A DNA stretch of 5,088 nucleotides from Clostridiales bacterium (GCA_019418525.1 DYBS01000174.1:1-5088); one strand, 5' to 3'; positions 1 to 5,088 are shown, counted from the stretch's first letter. Made by a program: numbers and translations. Notes: generated by a model from the sequence alone, not told the origin.

Positions 1-7
1 ATTTGGA

Positions 8-1381
8 TTAGAACTCGGGCAGAGAGGCGGCGGCCACGCTCTGTCCCACCCGGCGGGCTTTCTCGTCGGGGAGGGTGGGGTTGATCTTGGCAGCGATATC
101 GGGATACTCGTCGGCCAGGACCTTCTTGGCCTCGGCCAGGACGATGTCGCCGCCCTTGCCGGACATGACGCGGCCCAGCAGCAGGATGTGCTTGAAGCCG
201 TAGAAGTGGTAGTAGAGGCGCAGGGCGTGGCCCAGATACACGCCGATGGAGCGGTAAATGGCGGCGGCGCGGTCGTCGTCCTTCTCCATCAGGCCCTGGA
301 CCACCTTCAGCTTCTCAGCGGGGGAGAGGGACTCGTCCAGCTCAATGCCGGCGGCAGGGGCCAGCTTGATGACAGAATCCTGGGAGAAGTACTTCACGCC
401 GCAGCCGATGTCGCCGGACCACTCGTCCACCATGGCGGTGGGAGCGGCGTCCACGGGGACGAAGGCCAACTCATTGAGCCAGCCGGTGATGTTGCCCTTG
501 TCGTCCACGAAGCCCACGGCCTCACTGGTGCCCATGGCGATGCCCAGGACGTTGTTTTCCTCCAGGCTCATGGCGCCGGCCAGGGCGGACACGTCGCCAT
601 CGTTGGCCACCACGATGGGCACATCGCCGATTTCCTTGGCGGCGCGGATGTAGATGTCCTTCACCTTGGCGTCAAAATCCTCCTTGCCCACCTTCAGGAA
701 CAGGGAAGCCACCATGGTGCGGTTGTCGATATAAATGCCGGCGGAGGACACACCGATGGCGTCCACCCGGGGCATATGGGCGGCGGCGGACTTGAAGGCG
801 TCCACGATGCCCTGGAAGTGATAGTCGGGGTCGGAGTTGGTCTTGGGGAACCACACGACTTCCTCGGAGAAAACGGGCTCGCCGTCAATGACAGCGGAGA
901 CCTTCCGGTCGCTTCCGCCGGCGTCGAAGCCGATGCGGCAGCCGTTCATGTGGCGGCCCACGGCCTCGGACTTGCTGACCTCGGCGGGCACGGCGTCGCA
1001 GTACACCACCTCAAAGGGCTGCTCATAGACATTGGCCATGAAGTCCTCGTCGAAGGCGCGGGAGCCGTCCTTGGAGTAGGCCTTGCGGATGGCCTCATAG
1101 ATGGCCTGGTCACCGGCGATGTAGACCTTGAAGCCGCCCTTGAGCCACAGCAGGGTCTTGATGATGCGGTCCACATAGTAGAGGTCGGCCTCCGCCATGT
1201 CGGGGGTGCCGTGGATGAAGGTCTTGTACACCGCCACCTGGCCACCGGAGCGCTCCACAGCGATATCCAGTGGCTTTTTAGCGTCCTTCAGGAAGGATTC
1301 ATAGAAGGAAAAGAGCGGGATGTAGTTGGGGTCCAGCTCGGGAAGATGTTTCACGGATACGTCAATACCAAGGTGCTTCAT
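8..1381 (-). CDS. ROK-family sugar kinase-like protein with extra N-terminal module
   Basis: This is a complete 457-residue protein ending in TAA. The start is supported by AAGGAGGAGG at 1398-1389 on the minus strand, 7-10 bases upstream. Residues about 148-457 resemble a ROK kinase of normal size (about 310 residues): a phosphate-binding hairpin FDAGGSDRKVSAV at 152-164, NDGD at 260-263 with D261 in the place of the catalytic Asp, a second nucleotide-binding turn GIAMGTS at 280-286, and a late glycine-rich segment LLLGRVMSGKGGD at 400-412. The usual ROK zinc motif (CxCGxxGC) is absent; only DIGCGVKYF at 324-332 lies near that place. Residues 1-147 form a module that standard ROK kinases lack and that I do not recognise. 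No HTH is visible, so it is not a NagC/XylR-type repressor. It is divergent from the epimerase gene, which suggests a shared sugar pathway. Kinase activity and substrate are inferred; it could instead be a sugar sensor. Confidence 0.8.
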   Translation of the reverse strand: MKHLGIDVSVKHLPELDPNYIPLFSFYESFLKDAKKPLDIAVERSGGQVAVYKTFIHGTPDMAEADLYYVDRIIKTLLWLKGGFKVYIAGDQAIYEAIRKAYSKDGSRAFDEDFMANVYEQPFEVVYCDAVPAEVSKSEAVGRHMNGCRIGFDAGGSDRKVSAVIDGEPVFSEEVVWFPKTNSDPDYHFQGIVDAFKSAAAHMPRVDAIGVSSAGIYIDNRTMVASLFLKVGKEDFDAKVKDIYIRAAKEIGDVPIVVANDGDVSALAGAMSLEENNVLGIAMGTSEAVGFVDDKGNITGWLNELAFVPVDAAPTAMVDEWSGDIGCGVKYFSQDSVIKLAPAAGIELDESLSPAEKLKVVQGLMEKDDDRAAAIYRSIGVYLGHALRLYYHFYGFKHILLLGRVMSGKGGDIVLAEAKKVLADEYPDIAAKINPTLPDEKARRVGQSVAAASLPEF

Positions 1382-1409
1382 CGGGTATCCTCCTCCTTAA
1401 TGATAAGAT

Positions 1410-1448
1410 GAGGGGGTCATTGGGTACTTCGCCGCAAGCCGCCCCCTC
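1410..1448 (-). repeat. GC-rich inverted repeat in leader of the ROK-like gene
   Basis: GAGGGGG at 1410-1416 is an exact inverted match to CCCCCTC at 1442-1448, separated by 25 bases. In the minus-strand leader this would give a 7-bp G-C stem ending 11 bases before the ribosome binding site. It is not followed by a T-run in either direction at terminator distance, so a leader structure or protein site is more likely than a terminator. Its role is unknown. Confidence 0.4.
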
Positions 1449-1452
1449 TATA

Positions 1453-1480
1453 AGGCTATCAGTTTTTTTCCATCTGTCAA
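1453..1480 (-). promoter_or_regulatory. Candidate promoter of the ROK-like gene
   Basis: On the minus strand a perfect -35 TTGACA (1480-1475) is followed after 16 bases by TAGCCT (1458-1453), a weak -10 that keeps only the T1, A2 and T6 positions. The spacer contains an A-tract. Transcription would begin near 1446, giving a leader of about 65 bases. The weak -10 suggests that the promoter is poor or needs an activator. A better-looking TATAGA (1452-1447) sits 22 bases from the -35, too far for the usual geometry. Confidence 0.42.
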
Positions 1481-1497
1481 GGCATAAACGCAGAAAA

Positions 1498-1515
1498 TGA
1501 AAAAATATTTCAAAT
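1498..1515. promoter_or_regulatory. Candidate RpiR-type operator, copy 1
   Basis: TGAAAAAATATTTCA (1498-1512) is a near-perfect dyad of the form TGAAA-N5-TTTCA, with 6 of 7 pairs matching around 1505. It lies between the divergent promoters, ending just upstream of the plus-strand -35. Extended to 1515, it matches 15 of 18 bases of the motif at 3789-3806 before the binding-protein promoter. RpiR-family regulators use A/T-rich dyads of this general shape, and an RpiR gene lies in the locus. That it is this regulator's site is inference. Confidence 0.5.
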
Positions 1516-1521
1516 ATAGCC

Positions 1522-1551
1522 TTGACGGAAAGATACTTTCAAAGGTATGAT
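1522..1551 (+). promoter_or_regulatory. Sigma-A promoter of the epimerase-rpiR unit
   Basis: TTGACG (1522-1527) and TATGAT (1546-1551) are separated by 18 bases, each one base away from consensus. Transcription should start near 1558, giving a leader of about 67 bases. The -10 box covers the ATG at 1547, which therefore cannot be the translation start of the epimerase. Confidence 0.82.
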
Positions 1552-1564
1552 GTATACGACACAA

Positions 1565-1594
1565 AGAGGGAGGGGCATCCCCCCGGCTCCCTTT
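1565..1594 (+). other. Predicted leader hairpin upstream of the epimerase
   Basis: AGAGGGAG (1565-1572) can pair with CTCCCTTT (1587-1594), 8 pairs including one G-U. GGG at 1573-1575 can add an inner stem with CCC at 1579-1581 across a CAT loop, leaving five bases bulged. It starts within about 10 bases of the predicted transcript 5' end and finishes about 17 bases before the ribosome binding site. No T-run follows. A 5'-stabilising stem or a control element are both possible. Confidence 0.45.
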
Positions 1595-1611
1595 GGATAT
1601 TTCAAACAAAT

Positions 1612-1619
1612 AAGGAAGG
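1612..1619 (+). promoter_or_regulatory. Ribosome binding site fixing the epimerase start
   Basis: AAGGAAGG at 1612-1619 lies 5 bases before the ATG at 1625 and 11 before a second in-frame ATG at 1631. It supports initiation at one of these rather than at the upstream ATG at 1547. Confidence 0.7.
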
Positions 1620-1624
1620 CTGGA

Positions 1625-2851
1625 ATGAACATGGAACAGGAAATGAGAGCACGTCTGCAGGCACACAAGGACTGGATCTCGGAGGAACTGGACATCTGCA
1701 TCAATTTCTGGCTGAAGCACGGCATGGACCCGGTCTACGGCGGCGTCTACACTTGCCTGGACCGCAAGGGTGAGATCTACTCCACCGACAAGAGCGTCTG
1801 GATGCAGGGCCGCTGCGCCTGGATGTTCGCCTACCTCTGCCACGCATATGGCGTGAAGGACGAGTGGCTGAAGGCCAGCAAGAGCTGCCTGGACTTCATG
1901 GAGGCTCACTGCATCAACCGCGAGGCGGGCAACCGCATGTACTTCACCGTCACTGCCGACGGCAAGCCCCTGCGCCAGCGCCGCTACTGCTTCAGCGAGG
2001 GCTTCTATGCCATCGCCAATGCGGAGTACTACGGCGTCACCGGCGACACCGTATGCCTGGACCGGGCCCGGGAGGCCTATGAGCTCATTTACAAGCTCAA
2101 TAACGGCCTCATCAAGGACCCCACCGGCCTTGGTCCCAAGACCATCCCCACCACCCGTACCGGCCGCGCCCTGGCCGACCCCATGATCTATCTGAATATC
2201 ACCTCCGTGCTGCGCCGGGTGGATCTGGACCCCGAGTGGCAGAAGCTCTACGCCGACCGGGCCCAGGAGTGTGTGGAGACCATCTTCAAGTACCACTATA
2301 AGCCGGACCTCCACTGTACTCTGGAGTCGGTGGCCCCCGACGGGACCCCTCGCCTGGACGTCACCGAGGGCCGTGTGGTCAACCCCGGCCATGACATCGA
2401 GTGCTCCTGGTTCCTGATGGAGGCGGCCAACTATGCCAAGGACCCGAAGATCCACGCCACCGCCATCAAGATCTTCGACCAGGCCTTTGAGGCCGGCTGG
2501 GACAAGGAATACGGCGGCCTGCTGTACTTCATCGATTGCCTGGGCAAGCCCACCGAGGCCTATGAGCACGACATGAAGCTGTGGTGGCCCCACGACGAGA
2601 TCCTCATCTCCTCCATGATGATCTTCCGGGACACTGGGGACGTGAAGTACCTGGAGAAATTCGAGCAGACCCTGGAGTACTGCAAGGAGCACTTCTCCGA
2701 CCGGGAGTACGGCGAGTGGTACGGCTACCTGCGCCGGGACGGCCTGCCCACCATGCCCAGCACCAAGGGCTCCACCTTTAAGGGCCCCTTCCATCTGCCC
2801 CGGATGCTGTCCATGGTGGACGGCATGCTGGCGCAGCTCCTGGCAGAGTAA
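1625..2851 (+). CDS. AGE-family sugar 2-epimerase (N-acylglucosamine 2-epimerase type)
   Basis: This 408-residue cytosolic enzyme of the (alpha/alpha)6-barrel AGE/renin-binding-protein family has the usual family length. It should interconvert a sugar and its C2 epimer, classically GlcNAc and ManNAc. Visible motifs, numbered from the ATG at 1625, are QGR (61-63), NPGHDIE (253-259), WWPHDE (320-325) and KGPFHLPR (386-393). R63, H256, E325 and H390 match in order and spacing the essential Arg, two His and Glu known from cyanobacterial GlcNAc 2-epimerase. The KGPFHxPR ending favours the GlcNAc-epimerase/renin-binding type over cellobiose 2-epimerases, which tend to have a WKCPYH-like motif. The reading frame is open back to 1547, but the extra 26 residues overlap the -10 box and leader hairpin and do not resemble the family, so I start at 1625 (1631 is also possible). 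It is followed by the regulator gene after 34 bases. The exact substrate is not proven. Confidence 0.9.
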   Translation: MNMEQEMRARLQAHKDWISEELDICINFWLKHGMDPVYGGVYTCLDRKGEIYSTDKSVWMQGRCAWMFAYLCHAYGVKDEWLKASKSCLDFMEAHCINREAGNRMYFTVTADGKPLRQRRYCFSEGFYAIANAEYYGVTGDTVCLDRAREAYELIYKLNNGLIKDPTGLGPKTIPTTRTGRALADPMIYLNITSVLRRVDLDPEWQKLYADRAQECVETIFKYHYKPDLHCTLESVAPDGTPRLDVTEGRVVNPGHDIECSWFLMEAANYAKDPKIHATAIKIFDQAFEAGWDKEYGGLLYFIDCLGKPTEAYEHDMKLWWPHDEILISSMMIFRDTGDVKYLEKFEQTLEYCKEHFSDREYGEWYGYLRRDGLPTMPSTKGSTFKGPFHLPRMLSMVDGMLAQLLAE

Positions 2852-2885
2852 CGCCTCCGGCGGGCGGAAAGGAGATGGCGGCAGT

Positions 2886-3740
2886 ATGCGATTCAGCAAC
2901 ATTTTCGCACAACTGGATAACGAGTATTATCAGCTGACCAGCGCCGAGAAGCGGGTAGCGGACTATGTGGTGGCGCACCAGAGGCAGACCCAGTATATGT
3001 CCATTTCCGAATTGGCGGAGAAGTGCAGCGTGGCCGAGGCCACCATCTCACGCTTCTGCCGCCGGATGGGCTACAAGGGGTACAGCGCCTTCAAGCTGGC
3101 GGTGGCCAATTCGGTCAACGGGCAGGGGGGAGGCTCCCCCCTGGGCGAGGGGGTCCTGGAGGATGGAGGGGCAGAAAGCCCCTTCCAGGAGCTGCTGGAG
3201 ACCGACGTGGAGGCCATTGTACAGACTGGGCGTCTCAACCGGCCCGAGGAGATCCACCGGGCGGCGGAGATGCTGCTCGGAGCGGATACGGTGCTGTGCA
3301 TGGGTCAGGGCGGCTCCATGATCATGGCCCAAGAGGCCGCCCACCTCTTCGGCACCATCCGGCCCGGCTTCTTTGCCATCCAGGACTCTCATCTGCAATC
3401 CATCCGCTGCGCCCAGCTGACCGAGCGGGACGTAGTGTTCTATTTCTCCTACTCCGGCGCCACCCGGGACCTGACGGATGTACTGAAGCTGGCCCGAGAG
3501 CGGCAGGCGAAGGTCATCCTTATCACCCGCTTCCCCAAGTCTCCCGGGGCGGTGTACGCCAACGTGGTGCTCCAGTGCGGCTCCAACGAGAGTCCCACCC
3601 AGCTGGGGACGGTGGCGGCCCGGGTGGCCCAGCTCTTTCTGCTGGACATCCTGTTCCACGAGGTGTGCCGGCTGGACCCGGAGGGGGCGGCGGATAACCG
3701 GGCTCGAGTGGCTCGGGCGCTGTCGGAAAAGCACCTGTGA
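2886..3740 (+). CDS. RpiR-family transcriptional regulator (HTH + SIS domains)
   Basis: This 284-residue protein has the standard RpiR length and architecture. Residues about 1-77 form the N-terminal winged HTH, with SISELAEKCSVAEATISRFC (39-58) covering the helix-turn-helix, followed by the typical RRMGYKGYSAFK. A Gly-rich linker (79-95) leads to a SIS domain at about 105-250. Its phosphosugar-binding loops are visible as GQGGS (140-144) and SYSGAT (188-193), followed by the usual NESPTQLGTVAAR segment (234-246). SIS domains of this family bind phosphosugars and alter DNA binding. AAAGGAG at 2868-2874, 11 bases upstream, supports the start; an ATG at 2875 abuts the site and is out of frame. 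It probably shares the epimerase transcript. Likely targets are the two TGAAA-type dyads at 1498 and 3789. Whether it represses or activates is not visible. Sialate and amino-sugar loci of Firmicutes often have such regulators, which is context, not proof. Confidence 0.93.
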   Translation: MRFSNIFAQLDNEYYQLTSAEKRVADYVVAHQRQTQYMSISELAEKCSVAEATISRFCRRMGYKGYSAFKLAVANSVNGQGGGSPLGEGVLEDGGAESPFQELLETDVEAIVQTGRLNRPEEIHRAAEMLLGADTVLCMGQGGSMIMAQEAAHLFGTIRPGFFAIQDSHLQSIRCAQLTERDVVFYFSYSGATRDLTDVLKLARERQAKVILITRFPKSPGAVYANVVLQCGSNESPTQLGTVAARVAQLFLLDILFHEVCRLDPEGAADNRARVARALSEKHL

Positions 3741-3840
3741 TCCCCGTGCGGGATCTGGAGGGAAGAGGAATTTTCTGTCAAAACGATTTGAAAAAAACTT
3801 GCAAATGAAAAATGAAAAGAAATTTTTTTTAAAACCACTA
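3741..3840. other. AT-rich spacer without a convincing terminator
   Basis: After the regulator stop there is only a tiny stem (CCCG/CGGG at 3743-3752, two-base loop) with no T-run behind it. From about 3770 the DNA is A/T-rich with an A7 tract (3791-3797) and a T8 tract (3823-3830). Such tracts may curve DNA or act as an UP element for the promoter at 3841. Read-through from the regulator into the binding-protein gene cannot be excluded. Confidence 0.5.
3789..3806. promoter_or_regulatory. Candidate RpiR-type operator, copy 2
   Basis: The 18 bases TGAAAAAAACTTGCAAAT match 15 of 18 positions of the motif at 1498-1515. The core TGAAA-N5-TTGCA fits the TGAAA-N5-TTTCA dyad at 9 of 10 positions, and a wider symmetry runs from ATTTG (3786-3790) to CAAAT (3802-3806). 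A weaker third match, TGAAA-N5-TTTTT, follows at 3813-3827. The site ends 34 bases before the -35 box of the binding-protein promoter, a position that suits an activator or a looping repressor. Assignment to the neighbouring RpiR protein is inference; A-rich DNA makes chance matches more likely. Confidence 0.42.
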
Positions 3841-3869
3841 TTGACAAACGAGTTCCACGATTGTACAAT
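3841..3869 (+). promoter_or_regulatory. Strong sigma-A promoter of the solute-binding protein gene
   Basis: A perfect TTGACA (3841-3846) and TACAAT (3864-3869, one mismatch) are spaced by the optimal 17 bases, with A/T tracts directly upstream. Transcription should start near 3876, giving a leader of about 64 bases. A dedicated strong promoter for the binding protein fits the high demand for this component relative to the enzymes. Confidence 0.87.
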
Positions 3870-3870
3870 C
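3859..3870. promoter_or_regulatory. 12-bp perfect palindrome over the -10 box
   Basis: GATTGTACAATC is a perfect 12-bp palindrome that contains the whole -10 hexamer. A dimeric repressor bound here would block RNA polymerase directly. It does not resemble the TGAAA dyads or a catabolite-repression (cre) site, so it may serve another regulator. Part of its symmetry is forced by the TACAAT sequence, so it may also be coincidental. Confidence 0.4.
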
Positions 3871-3878
3871 TACACAAC

Positions 3879-3891
3879 GGATCGTTGATCC
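3879..3891. repeat. Small inverted repeat just after the transcription start
   Basis: GGATC-GTT-GATCC is a 5-bp inverted repeat with a 3-base centre, at about +4 to +16 of the predicted transcript. It could be a second operator half of the binding-protein promoter or a short 5' stem. It is too short to decide. Confidence 0.3.
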
Positions 3892-3923
3892 AAAGGCAGC
3901 GCATTTGAAGAATTCATGGATAG

Positions 3924-3929
3924 AGGAGG
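3924..3929 (+). promoter_or_regulatory. Ribosome binding site fixing the binding-protein start
   Basis: AGGAGG lies 10 bases before the ATG at 3940. It falls inside the longer reading frame that begins at 3916, so that earlier ATG lacks its own site and is not the likely start. The protein from 3940 begins directly with a lipoprotein signal. Confidence 0.8.
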
Positions 3930-3939
3930 AACTAATGAC

Positions 3940-4971
3940 ATGAAAAGATGGAACAAAGCAATGGCTCTTGCACTGGCCGCCGGTATGTCCCTGAGCCTGG
4001 TGGCCTGCGGCGGCGGCACTACCACCCCCAGCAGCCAGCCCTCCGGTTCCACCGGCGGCGACACCGCTGCTGAGGTGGAGCTCAAGCTCTGGACCTACCC
4101 CATCGGCTCCTGGGGCGGCACTGAGTCCAAGTTGCCCGATATCATCGCCGCGTTTAACGAGGTCCATCCTGAGATCAAGGTGACCTACGAGACTCTGGAC
4201 TACCAGAACGGCGACAACCAGGTGACCTCCGCCATCGCCTCCGGCGGCACCCCCGACATCATCATGGAGGGTCCCGAGCGCCTGGTCTCCAACTGGGGCG
4301 CGGCCGGCAAGATGGTGGACCTGTCCGACCTGTGGACCGAGGAAGCCACCGCCGACATCTCCGCCACCAGCGAGGCTGTTGTGAATGCCTGTAAGGGCAC
4401 CGACGGCAAGTACTACGAGTACCCCCTGTGCATGACCACCCACTGCATGGCCATCAACTACGAGCTCTTTGAGCAGGCCGGCGCCCTCCAGTACCTGGAT
4501 CTGGAGAACCGCACCTGGACCACCGACAACTTTGTGAAGGCCATGGAGACCATCCGTGACTCCGGCCTGGCTCCCGTGCCTGGTATCGTCTACTGCGGCG
4601 GCACCGGCGGCGACCAGGGCACCCGCGCTCTGGTGAACAACCTCTACTCCGGTACTTACACCAACGCCGAGCACACCGAGTACACCGCCAACTCTCCTGA
4701 GAACGTGGAGGCCCTGACCCTGCTGAAGAGCATGGTCGACTCCCAGGCCCTGAACGCCAACGCCTCCTTCGTGGCCGCCGACGAGCTGCAGCAGTTCGCC
4801 AACGGCACCGCTGCTGTGACCTTCTGCTGGAACGCCTCCAACGAGAGCCAGTACGCCAGCCAGGTCCAGTTCACCCCCTACGCCATGGCGTTCCCCTCCG
4901 ATGACGGCGTGCCCGAGCTGTGCGGCGGCATCTGGGGCTTCGGTATCTTCGACAACGGCGACGACGCCTAG
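3940..4971 (+). CDS. Sugar ABC transporter substrate-binding lipoprotein, stopped by in-frame TAG
   Basis: This is an extracellular, lipid-anchored binding protein of the family-1 (carbohydrate) type that hands sugar to an ABC importer. Counted from 3940, residues 1-22 are a signal peptide with KR near the start, a hydrophobic core and the lipobox LVAC with C23 as the lipidation site. A GGG/Ser/Thr/Pro-rich linker (24-45) follows. The mature fold begins at ELKLWTYPIGSWGG (47-60), with PDIIAAFNEVHPEIKVTYE (66-84) and SGGTPDIIMEGPERL (101-115), typical of the N-lobe, and FANGTAAVTFCWN (286-298), typical of the hinge and C-lobe. The frame ends after 343 residues at TAG (4969-4971), well short of the usual 420-450. 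The same frame continues with matching sequence, so the gene is either broken by a nonsense change, misread, or translated through the amber codon. The ligand is unknown; permease genes probably lie downstream. Confidence 0.88.
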   Translation: MKRWNKAMALALAAGMSLSLVACGGGTTTPSSQPSGSTGGDTAAEVELKLWTYPIGSWGGTESKLPDIIAAFNEVHPEIKVTYETLDYQNGDNQVTSAIASGGTPDIIMEGPERLVSNWGAAGKMVDLSDLWTEEATADISATSEAVVNACKGTDGKYYEYPLCMTTHCMAINYELFEQAGALQYLDLENRTWTTDNFVKAMETIRDSGLAPVPGIVYCGGTGGDQGTRALVNNLYSGTYTNAEHTEYTANSPENVEALTLLKSMVDSQALNANASFVAADELQQFANGTAAVTFCWNASNESQYASQVQFTPYAMAFPSDDGVPELCGGIWGFGIFDNGDDA

Positions 4972-5088
4972 GTTGAGGCCGCCAAGGAGTTCATCCGCTT
5001 CGTGTGCGACGACGAGAACCAGGGTCCCGAGAGCGTCCGTCTGACCGGCTTCTTCCCCGTGCGCGCCTCCTTCGGCAATGTCTATGAG
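4972..5088 (+). pseudogene. Continuation of the binding-protein gene beyond the TAG, cut by window edge
   Basis: In the same frame directly after the TAG, 39 codons run without a stop to the window end. They read VEAAKEFIRFVCDDENQGPE, then SVRLTGFFPVRASFGNVYE. This is the expected C-lobe segment of family-1 sugar-binding proteins: the EAAKEFIRF helix followed by a G-x-x-PVR-like stretch. Codon choice is the same as upstream. The segment is therefore the rest of the same gene, not a new one. One base change from AAG (Lys), CAG (Gln) or GAG (Glu) would make the TAG. If the stop is real and not suppressed, this part is untranslated. Confidence 0.75.

Larger units (their letters stand above)
1452..1523. 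repeat. Inverted repeats framing the divergent promoters
   Basis: Two exact 8-bp inverted pairs nest around the AT-rich centre of the divergent region: AAGGCTAT (1452-1459) with ATAGCCTT (1516-1523), and GTCAAGGC (1476-1483) with GCCTTGAC (1519-1526). The second pair includes both -35 boxes, so the two promoters share a mirrored GCCTTGAC context. This may reflect shared protein contacts or chance similarity of -35 regions. Confidence 0.5.

Noticed and set aside
188..1411. 407-residue open frame on the plus strand across the ROK-like gene
   Set aside because: Its Gly/Val/His-rich product has no recognisable domain and is the complement of a gene with a good ribosome binding site and ROK motifs.
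1410..1469. Terminator formed by the G/C inverted repeat and the T7 run at 1463-1469
   Set aside because: The T-run is about 14 bases beyond the stem, and no plus-strand gene ends upstream that would need it.
1448..2902. 484-residue open frame on the minus strand across the epimerase gene
   Set aside because: It is antisense to a gene with clear family motifs, has a repetitive Val/Leu/Gly/His-rich composition typical of reverse frames in GC-rich DNA, and would run through the promoter region.
3048..3734. 228-residue minus-strand frame and a plus-strand shadow within the RpiR gene
   Set aside because: The overlapping RpiR frame has complete HTH and SIS motifs; the others have no family resemblance and arise from GC-rich codon bias.
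3743..3774. Possible intrinsic terminator after the regulator gene
   Set aside because: The only stem has 4 pairs and a 2-base loop, and the nearest T-run (TTTT, 3771-3774) is about 20 bases further on.
3838..4674. 278-residue minus-strand frame opposite the binding-protein gene
   Set aside because: It is a Gly/Val/Ala-rich antisense shadow that crosses the strong promoter and the leader of the binding-protein gene.
1..5088. CRISPR array, tRNA, rRNA, transposase or attachment site
   Set aside because: No regularly spaced repeats, cloverleaf-like sequence, transposase motif or terminal inverted repeats with target duplication were seen.

Overview
The window looks like chromosomal DNA from a high-GC Clostridia-type Firmicute, probably a gut commensal of the Oscillospiraceae kind. 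This rests on four things: GC-rich coding regions with strong GCC/GGC/CTG/ACC codon preference; AT-rich intergenic DNA with sigma-A promoters; AGGAGG-type ribosome binding sites; and a lipoprotein of the LVAC-GGG type common in these bacteria. The taxon is inferred and no marker gene is present.

Layout. Positions 8-1381 (minus) encode a 457-residue ROK-like sugar kinase homologue with an unusual N-terminal module of about 145 residues. A divergent control region (1382-1624) holds a strong plus-strand promoter, a weaker candidate minus-strand promoter and a dyad that may be an operator. Positions 1625-2851 (plus) encode an AGE-family sugar 2-epimerase with all four expected active-site residues. 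After 34 bases comes an RpiR-type regulator with HTH and SIS domains (2886-3740), probably in the same transcript. A 199-base AT-rich gap carries a near-consensus promoter and a second copy of the dyad. It is followed by a lipoprotein solute-binding protein of a sugar ABC transporter (from 3940). That gene is interrupted by an in-frame TAG at 4969-4971, but the frame continues with convincing binding-protein sequence to the end of the window.

How the parts may fit. The binding protein would capture an oligosaccharide or amino sugar for import. The epimerase would convert the sugar at C2 (GlcNAc/ManNAc-like chemistry is favoured). The ROK protein would phosphorylate or sense a sugar. The RpiR protein would control the locus in response to a phosphosugar. 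An 18-base motif shared by the two promoter regions (1498-1515 and 3789-3806, 15 of 18 identical) is the best candidate for its binding site. The substrate cannot be determined from this window; permeases, lyase, deacetylase and deaminase genes are not in view.

The two points most worth checking are the in-frame amber codon in the binding protein and the non-canonical ROK protein. I see no CRISPR array, tRNA, rRNA, insertion sequence or convincing intrinsic terminator.
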